A stretch of DNA of 64,000 nt from Sweltsa coloradensis (Eukaryota > Arthropoda > Insecta > Plecoptera > Chloroperlidae). This document shows positions 18,425 through 31,100 of this stretch, piece by piece (the first letter of the stretch is position 1; each line of letters opens with the position of its first letter). The stretch is taken from assembly GCA_024449915.1 (NCBI GenBank), contig JAMZAV010001041.1:1116001-1180000 (forward strand). Direction: 5' to 3'. The notes under the pieces are model-generated. The model did no database searches. It was not told the DNA's origin and worked only from the letters and a program-made list of their open reading frames with translations. Position numbers and translations under genes: made by a program.

Positions 18425-19120
18425 AATGCTTCCTATTCCTGTACAGATTTACTACGAGAAATTTTAAAGTTTTAAAGTTTCATTTCATCCTATATGATTC
18501 CAGATGTTTGATTTTAACTGGCAATTAAAACATTGCGACTGTTGTCACTTGTCAAATGTCAACGGTGGGAGTCAATAATTAATTAAATAATTAATAATAT
18601 TATTAAATAGTATTATGTTTTATGACCAATTGGAACGAGCTGTAATTTATATTTGATAGTTATAGGGCCTAAGCACGCTATAATTCCCATCCAAGTGTAA
18701 TAAATAGTATTCTTTGTGGCAAATCTCAATCAAACTTTTCGTTTTTGTGTTGTTTTTTTTTTGTTGTAATATTGTTGTTTATTCGTAAATCACAAGGAAT
18801 AATTAAGTGTGAACATCCAAAACCCGTGGCTATCGTATCAGTAGGCCTATAGACGAGATTTTTTTCCAAAACAATCGTGAACTCTATAATAACTATAGGA
18901 GAGGAAGAAAAATGTTATGTCATCTGCAAAAAGTTACACCATTTAGTAACATTCGTGTTGTGTTGAACAAATTTGAAACTATACATGTTTTCAGTACTTT
19001 TATATCTTCCAATGCCGATGCTGGTTGGACTTGGGATGGCTAATCTCATAATAATATAGCACTAGAGCACTTTTTTCTCACCCTTTTATATTTGATTCAT
19101 TCATTAAATGGCATAAATAT
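18425..19120. other. Intergenic, nothing recognised
   Basis: AT-rich sequence without repeat ends, box motifs or protein-like frames that I can support. It has a TAGGCCTA octamer at 18842. Confidence 0.5.
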
Positions 19121-19320
19121 CATTCAATTTGTTACAAAAATTCTGTCTTAAATCATTGTTGTTGTAAGTACTACTATTTCAATATTTCGAAATGTATTAT
19201 GTGTTCTGCATCTATCATTAATTTTATTAGTTGTCCTCCTTTGTAATCAGTGTTTATAACTGAATATGATAGACTAATTCAATAATAAATAACAAATAAC
19301 GACTTATCCAGATTTATTAA
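19120..19320 (+). repeat. Retroposon 3' tail, family R3
   Basis: AGTTGTCCTCCTTTGTAATC and ATAACTGAATATGATAGAC are the reverse complement of the R3 copies at 1640 and 21545. An AATAATAAATAACAAATAA tail follows. This copy is in 5' to 3' orientation. Confidence 0.55.
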
Positions 19321-19959
19321 ATATAAAAAATAAAAAATAACACTCATGGGCTGGGCCCGTGCGCCAGCTCTCATAAGCATAAAAACAACGTTAATTTTAT
19401 AGTGAACCCATGGAAATTTAAACTATTAATTCGTCAACCTGACGGTAAATAAAAATAGAAAAGGAAGTTTATCAACTATCATTCAGATATGATAATGTTA
19501 ATGATTGGGTGTAAATACCGAAAATGTAATTGCATTTTGCAATTGAATAAATATAATTTATATATTTTGTACAAATGCTATTATTAATTACGATTCGCGA
19601 ATAGGCCTATACGTTGCGTTAGTAATTTGTAGCCTAAGGACTGTCAACGCCCCTACAAAACGTTTTATATAACAGGTCAATGACATGCACATCTTGATCG
19701 TGCACTACATACAGCTTGGCGTTCTTTAATAGGTTCAAGACAGTTTTGCTTTGCCCTAATGCCGTATCCGTATCAGATCAGATTTTAATTTTAATACAAC
19801 GATTCGATATAGGCTGTATTCTATATATTGTCACTTTAAGACAACCCATCATACTAATACAATTGCTACGTGTGTTCTATAATACTATTCTGCAAATTGC
19901 AAATTTCCCATTAAAAAATATCGATCTTTGGTCATGGTTATCTTATCGTTCACTCGTCG

Positions 19960-20065
19960 ATTGCGTTGGGCCTACAGGGCTGGTTTGGTCGCTTTGGTTT
20001 AAGTTCCCCACTGAAAATCAGTTATAACTGAGTGGGTAGACTCTAAATACGAATTTATTTATATT
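19960..20065 (+). repeat. Retroposon 3' tail, family R4
   Basis: GGTCGCTTTGGTTTAAG, CCCCACTGAAAATCAGTTAT and GAGTGGGTAGACTCTAAATA are followed by an ATTTATTTATATTT tail. The same block occurs inverted at 42195-42305 and partly at 57038-57095. Confidence 0.6.
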
Positions 20066-20428
20066 TACATGACTTATATTTACTGTGTCTAGTCTACCAA
20101 ATATATCACGGTGATGTTGTATGAATCGCTTATATAGGATAATATTTTATTTTATGAGTAGAGTTTAATAAAGATAAATATTGCATAAATTCTATATAGG
20201 GAAGCTGCAAATAGATAGTCAAAAAAAATGCGATATTAAAGACGAAAAACTATAATAATACAAACACCAAACTCGGGTATTGTGCTCCTAAAAGATGGGA
20301 GCAACAAATAGTTAAAGAAGAATTTAGAAATAAAAAAAGTACGAGTTCCTTTCCATTGCTCAAATCTCGTTGTTCGTGTGCCGAGTACAAAGAGGAATAC
20401 AAAACTAAACATACGCTTTGTCCTCGTA

Positions 20429-20668
20429 TGTTGGTGGAGATGCCGGGTACAATATGGAAATTTTGGGTGACGCTAGCCCCGCCTCCCCACACCTACAGCA
20501 GGATCACCAACAACATTTCATCATTGTTGAAGGGAAATGACAATATTGACAGTACAGTTGATAAACCGCATCGGAGGGATTGTTCGGTTTTTATCGTGCA
20601 TTGACACGGCGACGACGGATGTACGTATACAGAGGTGAATGATGCTTACAGGAGCTTCGCTCCCTAAT
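20429..20668 (+). repeat. Interspersed repeat R5 (uninterrupted copy)
   Basis: The copy starts TTGGTGGAGATGCCGGGTA and contains TTGAAGGGAAATGACAATAT. It ends GATGCTTACAGGAGCTTCGC, closing with the hairpin-like GGAGCTTCGCTCC. Related copies lie at 23964, 31812, 44415, 45262 and 46318. It is the empty-site version of the copy interrupted at 31998. Confidence 0.6.
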
Positions 20669-20776
20669 ATTTGTGTGTTAACTGTGCATGGTGACTTTCA
20701 CGCTATGAACGAAAATAAAATTCTATTAGAAAATTATTCTATTTTACCAACGGGGACTGTGGCAAGGATTTGTTTA

Positions 20777-21539
20777 TTGGATGAGGGAAGCGAAGACTTC
20801 AATTTCACCGACCCCCCAAAAAATTTAGCTCGGGTGTTTTTTTTTTTTTTTTTTTTTTCGTTTTTCTGTCTGTTTGTTCGCTCTCTACCGGGCAAACGGC
20901 ATATGCGATCTTGATGAAAATTTGACACGACCTTCGTTTTCTCTGAACTTAGACTTGCCACGTTTGTGGGTACAATCGAAGAAATATTTCTCATGAATAT
21001 CGTACTTTTACGATTTTTTTCGATTTTTAGTGCGATATTTTCGTGCCATTTGGGCCAATTCTGATCAAACGGGTGGGGCTACAACGTTCATATTTCACAT
21101 GGACATTAAGGTTATGGTGATGTATTGCTTTCTGAAAGAAAAAGTTGAAAAAGTTAGCCAGAATCGAGAGAAATAAAGCTTTTAATATACGTTTTTTTAA
21201 GTTTTTGTGCGATATTTTCGTGCCATTTGGGCCAATTCTGACCAAACGGGTGGGGCTACAACGTTCATATTATACATGGACATTAAGGTTATGGTGATAG
21301 TACCTTTTGAAAGAAAATGTTGAAAAAGTTATCCAGAATCCATAGAAATATAGCTTTTAATGTAAGATTTTTACGTTAAATAATAACAAATTAACAAGAA
21401 ACAATAGAAACTTGACAACAATCACCTACAATGCGTCGGCAGAAAAACAAAGCACTTGCAAAAGTAAAGATATCCCACGCAAACTAAAACCTTTAAAAAG
21501 CTCATCCATCAACGCGGCGGGACTTTAGCGTTTTCCTAG
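20777..21539 (+). mobile_element. HINE-like element, subfamily B, copy 7 (complete, reference copy)
   Basis: TTGGATGAGGGAAGCGAAGA starts at 20777. Then come TTCACCGACCCCCCAAAAAA, a 21-T run, GTTTGTTCGCTCTCTACCGG and two tandem B units (GGGTGGGGCTACAACGTTCA at about 21071 and 21250). The subterminal GCTCATCCATCAACGCGGCG is followed by GCGTTTTCCTAG. Flanks are TTTA on the left and TTTA on the right. Confidence 0.9.
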
Positions 21540-21790
21540 TTTATTTATAACGTCTATCAAATTCAGTTTAAAAACACTGATTTACAACGGAGGACAACTA
21601 AATAAATCTAATTACATAAATGCAGACAATACTGAACTATACAGATAAAGTAAATATTTGAAATAGTAATATAACAACAACAATAAATAAAACACAATAA
21701 TTTTTGTAACAAATTTAAAAAGGGTATTAATTGAAATAAGTTAATGAAGCAAATAAAAGAGGAAAAGAAAAGAAAAGAAAAAAGTTACCT
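21540..21790 (-). repeat. Retroposon 3' tail, family R3
   Basis: The block adjoins the HINE 3' end: TTTATTTATAACGTCTATC, ACTGATTTACAACGGAGGAC and AATCTAATTACATAAATGC match 1660-1730. It closes in AAAAGAAAAGAAAAGAAAA. HINE copy 7 may have inserted into the (TTTA)n tail. Confidence 0.6.
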
Positions 21791-22299
21791 CGAAATGTAA
21801 TTATTTATTTTTCATGCACGCGTTATAGCTGTCACACAAACAATAAAAAAAATATAACCTGATATACTTAAAATGATCAAATCTAAAAATGGTTCAAGAT
21901 AAGATTATAAAGAAATTGTATTACATATACATTTAAGTTGAGATGTCGTGGGGCTTCGTTGGTTCTTAGCAGAAATTTGAATGGTAAATGATTAATAAAC
22001 TATTCACACGGGAAAAACATAGAATATAAATGTTTGTAGATTGTCGGATATTTTATAATACAATTGAATTGCTCCACAAAGAACCGATAAAGGTGCGCTA
22101 TTTAAAAAAACAGTGTAACACCGTTTTCAATTTCTTTAACATCAACATATTCAACCATTTACAAATGTCTGCTCGTAAAAGCTTTCATTTGAAACCCGAT
22201 CCCTGGCACCCTGCGTCCGAGTGCCCTATACGACATCAACGTGAGTGAGGCATGCAGGGCAAGGAGGCCTCCGCTCCGCACGCCACTGGTGGAAGTGCA
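21791..22299. other. Intergenic, nothing recognised
   Basis: AT-rich sequence without features I can support. It grades into the GC-rich block that follows. Confidence 0.5.
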
Positions 22300-22620
22300 A
22301 CCTAATCTGTGCTACTAACAGTGTCCAGCTGCATATCGTATCGCTTGGAGGGCTTGCATATCTGTCACCGAGAACAAAGCACTCAACAGTACAACACAGA
22401 AGCGACGGCGAGCTAACCAGGCAGGATTGGTGTTTGGCGAGGGGTCGTGTGTTTATCTCTATGAGCGTCGGCGCGGCGCTGCCTGGCGCGTTCTCATTGG
22501 CTACCGAGCGTCGCATTGTGCTCGCCGACCAATGGGAGCCGAGCGGGGGGCGACGATCTCGCCCTCGGACGGTGTCTCGTTAGTCAACAGATTAGGTCAC
22601 CCCTATGGAAATCCGTTTCA
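22300..22620 (+). promoter_or_regulatory. CpG-rich block, candidate CBFB promoter
   Basis: A GC- and CpG-rich block stands out from the AT-rich surroundings (GTCGGCGCGGCGCTGCC, GGGGGGCGACGATCTCGCC). It contains an inverted CCAAT box (TCATTGGCTACC, about 22495) and a direct one (GACCAATGGGAG, about 22529). It sits 3.2 kb upstream of the first CBFB coding exon. GGAAAGGTAATT near 22732 could be a 5' UTR donor. No TATA box was identified. Promoter function is inference. Confidence 0.35.
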
Positions 22621-23963
22621 TAGGCAGATAGAATGTAATTTATTCATAAGATCTTCCTATTTCTGTTATACTATTGCCCTTGGCTAGGTGGAAGGGGAAG
22701 GGCGATTTCCATGAGAGGGTATCAAAAGTGGAAAGGTAATTCTATACTCGTCGCCGAGGCTATAACATACATACTCAACAGGCTTTTCTGTTTGAAGTTC
22801 TCTTCACAATGACAGTAAAACTACTAAATGCAAGTTAAATAAAGCCGCTTTGTTACAGATAAATTAATTTGTGTGCTGTGTGCTTTGTGCATCAGATTCA
22901 GTACCCGTTAAGGTTAGCCAGTAAAAGTTTGTAAAAAATAAGAACATTTTTATCCTAATCGGTACACGCTACAAACTCTGAAACTCTGCATCGTAAAATC
23001 GGATCGGATAATATGTAATCTCGTTTTGTATGGTCATGGTGTGCTATCGTCTTGTCGACAATACATTTTATTATTCAGGCATGAGACAATATCAAACCTG
23101 GATACTATTTAAATTCCATAACCAAACTGCGTGTTGTAAAATTAAAGTAACCCTAAACTGTTTTGCTCCTCTGGTCCTCTTATCATTAAATCTTTTCTGT
23201 TCAAACATGGTTGACTCACAGAACCCATTTCACAATGGGTTTTACATGTACATTATTATGAGTTGTGACAATGTAATTGCTTAATTTTATTAGATTAATA
23301 TCAGAGAGCTTTCAGCTTTTCACTATACGACATCATTGGTCTGTTAAGTTTTAATGTTTAATTGGTTTCAAAACTCAAAAGTGCTGTGCACAAAGTAAGA
23401 ATGTACATAATAATATACTCAAGATTATACGGATTTTCTCAGTCATTAATAATTAAATATTTGTATTTATTGTCAACCCATCTCTTCAAATAACGCGACT
23501 GCTGAGGTGCTAGAAGCTTAGAATTCCAAACGCCTATAAGTCATGAGCAATAATTAATTGGATTTCAGTCCTTTAATATACCAAACAAAACATACATCCA
23601 TTCGGACAGTCAAGTAATAGATAATGAGTTGGTTAGTTGGAAAGTATGATTAGGTGTGAGGGTCTGAGGGATATTTTTAACTCGGCACCTACACCAACGA
23701 AAGTCCAACGTTGGACAAAATTTGAATTGTGTATTATACCTATATCCTTCTTCGTCAATCTGTTGCTTTGCTTTATATTTATAAGCACTCCTGTACCCGT
23801 GTTTGACTTTTATTTGCAGAGGATTTATACGGTATTCAAGACTTGCGAGTGGCCAGTTGTACCTATATTCCTATAGTTATAACAATAACGCCGGTAGTAA
23901 CAATTAAACAAATTGGGATTCACAAAAAACACGTTCCTGTAAATGCATTAAAAAAATGACTCG
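22621..23963. other. Upstream region of CBFB, nothing recognised
   Basis: AT-rich. The only repeat seen is an R5 tail CTCGGCACCTACACCAAC at about 23682 on the - strand. Confidence 0.5.
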
Positions 23964-24345
23964 TTGATGGTGGAGGCGCCGGGTATTTTTAGCTCATATT
24001 TGGAGACTCTAGCCCCCTGACTCCTAGGAATCAACAGAATTATTCTGTATCATTCTTATTGAAGGGCGATGTTAACGAAAAACGCCTGTCAATTAGAGGT
24101 CATGTTCGTTTTTTTTTACGTGAGACGTGACAACGCACATGCAAATTGATGTTGATGTGGGAGCTTGGCTCCCTCTTACACCAAATAAATCTCCTTCGCT
24201 CTCTCAACAAGGACGCCATCAACTCCTATGTTTTTAATGAGTAATGACCCTTGACCCTTGGAGCATGGAGAGCGGGGTGCCTACCTCAGAAATTTTGAAT
24301 TTTGATCTACTCACGTACCCGGCACCTCCACCAAAGTGGCTCCCT
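23964..24345. repeat. Two R5 copies, inverted to each other
   Basis: GGTGGAGGCGCCGGGTA at 23969 opens one copy that ends GGGAGCTTGGCTCCCT near 24174. A second, more degenerate copy ends in CACGTACCCGGCACCTCCACC at about 24314 on the other strand. Confidence 0.5.
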
Positions 24346-24514
24346 GTTTGGGATACTCTCGTGTACCTGTGATTGTAACATATTTCCATAACATTATTTT
24401 TTGGACCAAATAATATATAATATATTTATATCTATAAAACAAATAATTACTCTTCTCATACCAATGCGTGGAGACCCTCTCCTCGGTCTACAACTATTAT
24501 TTTTTGGTTAAAGC

Positions 24515-25662
24515 TAGTGATGTAAAGGCGAAAAGTTTGCAATGAAAAGTTTGAAAACTTTTCACTTTCATGCAAACTTTTCACCAAGCTTGTGAAAAGT
24601 TTCAAATTTTTGAAAAGTTGGTAATGTACCTAGTTTTTGAAATGTACTATGAAATGAAACTGAAGGCCTACTGATTAATTAATTAATAATTATTACCATG
24701 GATTTGTATACTGTTAGGCTACATTAGACATTGTAGACATAGGGGCCTATATGGCATTGGCTACTATTGAGGCCTATGCTCTATTTCATAATAAAATGTT
24801 CCTACCGGTACTAAAGTAATTAACTAATTATCAACAATCAACATCGTAATTTTGTAAAACATCAATGAAGTGTCCTGCATTTAATTTTCCTCGTTGGATG
24901 AGCGTAGCGAGCGAAGCGAAGATACTTTTTCACTACACTGGAGAAAAAAAATCCGGATTTTTTTTTGGTTGTATTTTTGTATGTCTGTCGAAACGATTCC
25001 GGCTAAACGATAGGTACTCCAATTGCGATGAAATTTTCTGAAGGCCTTAGATATCTCTAAACTTAGAACTACCACTTTTTTTTGCGCAATCGAAAAATTA
25101 TTTCTCATAAAAATCCCATTTTTCGCATTTTTTTTTTTAAAATAAAAATCTTCAACATGCTTTATCTGTTGTACTGATTTTTTCACAGAACCTTATTTAT
25201 GAATTGATATATTGGTGTGAAATTAGAGCGCCCTGAAAAAATTATTTCTCATGAAAAACACAATTTTACGAATTTTTTTCGTTTTTTAAAAATAACGACT
25301 TTTTTCGTTTAAAAAATTGTATTCGACTTAGTAATGATTTTTTCACAGAACAACATAAAATCTGCATAACACATGGCAGCTCAATGCACCAATTAAGCTC
25401 ATCCAACAACGCTGCTGTCCTAGCTTCCTAGTCCTAACAACTATGCTGTGATGGTATTTCCTCCTGATTTAGAGGTAAAGAGCCTAACAAACTTATAATC
25501 TATAATCTATGGTAGTGGTAGGCCATGGCCTACCAATCATGCTGTCAAAATTTTAAGTTGAAAAGACGGTGATAAGCGACTAAAACATGAACTTTTCACA
25601 GCTTGAAAAGTTTTCAGCAAAGTTTTCACAAATTTGACTTTTCATGAAAATTTACATCACTA
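24515..25662. mobile_element. hAT-type element split by a HINE copy
   Basis: TAGTGATGTAAA at 24515 and TTTACATCACTA ending at 25662 are inverted. They are flanked by GTTAAAGC (24507-24514) and GTTAGAGC (25663-25670), an 8-bp target duplication with one mismatch. Subterminal AAAAGTTT/AAACTTTT motifs repeat at both ends. HINE copy 8 sits inside at 24894-25431. No transposase is present. Confidence 0.75.
24894..25431 (+). mobile_element. HINE-like element, subfamily A, copy 8 (complete)
   Basis: TTGGATGAGCGTAGCGAGCG starts at 24894. Then follow TTCACTACACTGGAG, CCGGATTTTTTTTTGG, and interior units with CTCATAAAAATCCC and TGATTTTTTCACAGAAC. It ends GCTCATCCAACAACGCTGCT and CTTCCTAG before T. It is nested in the hAT element. 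Confidence 0.85.
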
Positions 25663-25765
25663 GTTAGAGCTATGCTATGCTAAGAGTTGTTATGTTTTAT
25701 TAGAGAATTGGTGTGAATATTATCTTCAGAAGAGAAAGAATTGGTGTGAATATTATTTATATATT

Positions 25766-26077
25766 ATGCCTGATGTATTGTGTTTCGATGTGTTGAGGTG
25801 TGAGTCAACCGGGGGCGGGCCCTCCAGCCAGGGGGCGTGGCCACAGTGGCGCGGGCCCGATCTCATGGTGGAGCGCTCAGTAGTGTGGTCCGCTCAGCTC
25901 GGCATGCATGCCATGAACGATCCGAGTGCGCTAGCCGGAATGTTGCCTTTCGATTCTATCGGGCTGTACGAGCAGCCGAAACCGCGTTTTATCTTCAAGA
26001 TGCCCCGAGTTGTGCCCGACCAGAAGGCCAAGTTCGAGTCCGACGAGCTGTTTCGTCGCCTCAGTCGGGAGAGTGAG
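25766..26077 (+). CDS. CBFB: CBFB exon 1
   Basis: The exon has 104 codons if translation starts at 25766. Residues 1-58 are Gly/Pro/Trp-rich and I do not recognise them. From about residue 59 (MLPFDSIGLYEQPKPR) the sequence is family-like. The frame stays open upstream to at least 25682, so an upstream coding or noncoding exon is possible. The donor is GAG before GTAGGT at 26078. The exon is strikingly GC-rich compared with its surroundings. A 44-47 bp minisatellite starts exactly at the exon end. Confidence 0.9.
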
Positions 26078-28119
26078 GTAGGTCACGTGATGTTGACAGT
26101 TGACAGTGGGGGAGGAGTGAGGTAGGTCACGTGATGGTTGACAGTTGACAGTGGGGGGGGAAGGAGGTAGGTCACGTGATGGTTGACAGTTTCAGTTGAC
26201 AGGGGGGTTGAAGTAGGTCCTGGGATGGTTGACAGTTTATGTGGTTTTGTGATGGTTGACACTTGACAGTTATTGAGTTATAGGCAGCCATTGGACAGTC
26301 ATGGGGGTTGACAGTTGGTAGAGATGTCGTAAGCCTAGGAATGTCAATGGTTGACAATCGACAATTTGAAACTTGAGATTGTCAAGTCAAGGTTGACAGT
26401 TTGAGAAGAGGAATACAATATGACATTTGGACATAGTTTTTTTTTGCTTTCTAGTCATTGCGAAATTTAAGCGTTTTTGTGGTATGCAAATTAAATATTG
26501 TGCGAGTTAATAAAACCTTATTGATTAGTATCAGTATACGTAGGCCCTACTATGATCAGTGAAATTTGTTTGCACCACACAATTTTATTATAGAAACCAA
26601 AAATAACGCAGCAGCTAATAAACAATTTTATCTTATTGAAATCGTTCAAATTACAATACGACACCCTGCTCCATTCACGCGAATTAAAAATAATGCCTCT
26701 ATCACAACTCAACAAACCAAACAGAGTACAGACCATCCGCAACAGTATGTATGACTTCTTCTTTGTTTCTGAAGCCTTGCAACAACATAGGCCGAGTCCC
26801 GAAGAAAGCGAGCTCGGTTTTCCCGCGATCGCGTAGTTGTGTATTATAGCAGCCAGCTTGGGTCTTGCCGCGTTCAGCGTTACTCACCAGCCGTTCCCGG
26901 AAACGCAGACCGCAACACTTCCTCTCGTGAAATTCTTCGTAGCTTACGAAGCCGAGATATCGTCGACTTCTTCCTTATTCGAACAAGATGCTGCTTGAGA
27001 ATCATAAGCAAGGCTAACGTTGTGTACTGTCGTTCCGCCAAGAGTTATATTTTATATGTGTGTGTGGCCTCAGCCACTAGCTTGTCTTTGTATGAACACT
27101 CGTGTTCGATAGAAAGGCTGGAGCATTATTTATATTGAATTATGTATTCCTCATTACATGTATCTTTAAAAACCATTACAATAACCTTTGAGTATTTAGA
27201 TGGTTTATGCCAAGATATACTGGAAACCTTTAAGCACCGTGCGATGAAATGGATGGCTTTTTTGTAAGTTTTTCATTGAGACTACTTTACCATTGAAAGC
27301 TTTTGGTAATGAGAGGATGTGTCAATTTTCATTGTTACTTAGTTAATTGTTTAACCCCCTCAAAAAATGATATTTAAATTTTATTGCTATGGACCTTAAC
27401 TTTTCAACTTTTTCTTTCAAAAAGTCAATACATCACCATAACCTTAATTGTGTGAATATTAATGTTGTATACCCACCCAGCTGTGGTAAATGTTGACCAA
27501 TGTCACGAATATCGCACTTAAAAATCGGATAAAAATCAAAATACGATTCATGAAAATTTCTTCGATGTACCCAAAATAATACACCTCCTAAGTTCAGAGA
27601 TTTCGAGGCCCTCAAATTTTCACAAGATCGAGTCCGTTAGATCCGGTAAAGAAAACAGACGAAATAAAAAAAAAATCACCCGTGACTAAACATTTTTTTG
27701 GTCAGTGAAATTGAAGTCTTCGCTTCGCTCATCCAATAATTAATGTATGTTTGGGACATTTCGTCGCGTCGCTGATACATTATGCTGGCGGATTCTTCGG
27801 TACAACCGGTGTGGGCTATATTCTGTAAAACAGATTTTTACTAATAAAATTAATAATATAACAAATTCAATAAATTACTGGCTTGTTACACCAATTATTA
27901 ATTAAAGATTAGATCTATGTTCTGAATTTCTTGATCTAACTCAATTATTTTGTCCCACAAATGTGCTATATAATTTTGATTTCTTTTATTTATAGTTAAA
28001 CTTAAAATAATAACATCTGAAGTGTAACAAAAACAATTCAGACTTTGGCGCCATGATGTGTTCAAAATTAATTGATTTGATTCAATTATTTTGCGCCGCA
28101 AATGTGTTCTTATTATTAC

Positions 28120-28151
<32 letters not shown>

Positions 28152-31100
28152 TTTATTATATTATTATCTATTAATTATATCATTATTTTATTTATTTATC
28201 ATTTTTTCGTTATTGTCACCGGGATGACTGACTGCAATACTTCACGATCAGCTACGGATTTGCTATCTGTGTGACAAGCGTATACCTGCGTGTCCAGTTG
28301 TCCAATGGTGAAGACTGCTTTGTAATACCTTACGACAGTAGGATTTCATCGCGTGAAGTACCTCGACCAGAAGAATCAAGGGTAAGCAGAGTAGTACAAA
28401 TATGTAACTATTTTAGCTCAAATCTACTTGTTGGCGCATTGGATGCATGGCAATTAAAATTATTTAGAGAAAAATGCATAATATATATTTTTCAAAAGAT
28501 AATTAACCTGTTCTGCTGTGGGAATTTTAATTCGCTATATATTGTTGATTATTCTTGACGAAATGTGTTCTGAAAATTGCGCAAGGCTGCTTTATATTGT
28601 TCACAAAGAAACTTGTAACGGAAATTAAATTAAATAACGTTATGTTCTAAACTCAGATATTTTCAACATAGGCCTATAGGGCCCTAGAATGTATATAATA
28701 CGTGAAATACAAACTTAAATGTAGAAAGGAAATAGCAATATATAGAAATGTGAAACATAAATTTTAATCGAAATCTCCCTGATCATGGCATATATTTGAT
28801 GAACACCACAACTACGACGAAATACTAACCTTATTATACACAAAGAGACAAGGAAGCATTTAATATGTCGATGATTCTATATAGTATGCGTATAATTATG
28901 CTACAACGTCTGTAATTATGGAAACATGTTATGTTTGTTCACTCACGAGTCACGACTGTAATGGTGTGTTAGTGTCAATGGTTGTTTATCTTGTTTCTGT
29001 AGCCGGAGGTTAATTACCCATATAGAGATTAACACCGGGTGATTAGTACTTAGCTATCTACCTTGCTTGATTACTGTGTTGCTAAGCGTATGTAAGTGTA
29101 TGTACGCTGTGTGAGCAGGCTTTTAACATAGCAATCATTAATTACCCACTACACCACTGATTAATAATAATAAATCGATAATAATATGTATGTTAATTGA
29201 ATGCTACGTCTCATATTAAACGTTACACATGTTAATATAAATGATAATAATAATGCTATGTTAAATTGGATATTGCAAATCTCATTTTAACGTTAAGCAT
29301 ACATAACGAGCTTTATTATCGATTGTCTGTAGTGCAGGGGTTTAACTGGCGAACTTGCCGTAATTAGTTCGCGGAAAAGTTTTCTTATTTGTGTTTTCTT
29401 GAATATAATATATGTGAAGTATAAAATAATGTTTACCTACCCTCCTCTGTTGTGAATAGGGCATATAGGTGCTGTACTGTATTTTTGTTTTCATTTGTTA
29501 TAATAATCAAGAATGCACCGTGGTTTGACTCGGTACTCGCTATAGTCTCTATCCGCTGCATATAAAGGCCAAAAATACGTTTCCCATTGCCGTTTTATTT
29601 CTATCTAGGCTATTTGTCACTTTCTAATTCTGTTTTTTTTAAAACAGATTTGTACCATTTTTATTATTTGCTGTGTATTTTTATAATGGTTAAATTTAAT
29701 ATGTTTTGATGTGAGTAATGTTATAATTTAGGCTAAATATGTTATAGTTGTTTGACTGTATGTATTGTGGGTCCTATTGTGTTTAATTGTTGAGCTTTTA
29801 TATAGTCACTAATTATCTATTTTTGTTGAAGTTATGCCAAGCAAGCACATTATTCTTAATTTTAATAATCTACTTTAATATAAATCTTATTATATTTACA
29901 ATTTAGGGATGACATAATTATGTAAGGGCTCTATGCTCGTTTTGATATTCCCGATGATTATAATGTAACAATGATGACCTAATAATAATAAATTGACATA
30001 AATAAATATACAGCGAAGCTAATTAGATCAAAGCATAAGCATAAAATAAAACAACAATATAATCGTGGTTTCATTTATAGTACTTTGTTCTTTAGTTTAG
30101 TAACTCGTAATAGTGAGAAAGTGGAGATATTGAGCAATTATAATAGGCCCAGGTCAATATATACTAATCAATCTGATATTAATTCAGGAAGACGCAAACA
30201 TAATCTGGATAAAGTAAAGACTATAGTATGTTGTTGTAATGCCTATATATTTTGTATAGGAAAAAGAATAAACAACATCAATTAATTTTTTAGACCATTG
30301 TATACACGTGCAGGGTCTCGTATTATTGATTAATTTTAAACTCCTTTGAAAATAGCTGATATAATATACGATTGCGAGGGGATTGGAGTCAAATATTGAT
30401 AATAGCGCAGCTATACTTGAAGCGTTTATGAGTGAACAAACAATAATAATGCATAAAATTTAGAAATAAAGTAAGATAATTACAATGCGATTCTCTAAGG
30501 TGACGCAGCTAATCACCCCCCTGAACCAACTAAATAGCAAGAGTGATGATGACTGAGTGATTTGGGTTTTGTTTTGTGTGTTGAAGCAGGTCCGATACAC
30601 GGGCTACCGAGACAGGCCGCAGGAAGAACGACAGGTCCGCTTCCAGAACGGTTGTCGGGAGGGACACACGGAGATTGTAAGTTGACAATTGTCATTGGTT
30701 CCTCCAGATTTTCGTGTCTGCAGTCTGATGTGTGTGTGATAACAGTTTGGAATATTCGAATAATATGAGTTTGTGTTCTGTGTGAACTGTGAAATACTAT
30801 CGATTTGCATTTAAAACGGAGTATCATTTTAATAGCCCTTCAAAGTTCAAACAATATTGTCTTATGCTGAATATTGACAGAAATGTTAGAAACCATTATC
30901 AAATCAATGTTATAAGATTGTAAAAAAAAAAACGTTTTCTGTGTTGTTTGCAACGTATAGGCTATATTTTATTTACGCCCGTATTTTTCTGAAATGCTTA
31001 AAAATAACCACAAATTTTGCAGAAGAAAACACCAATAGTTACTAATAATAAAATAACTTCTGCGTAAGAAAATAATGGATAGGTATAGGAAATGCATTAT

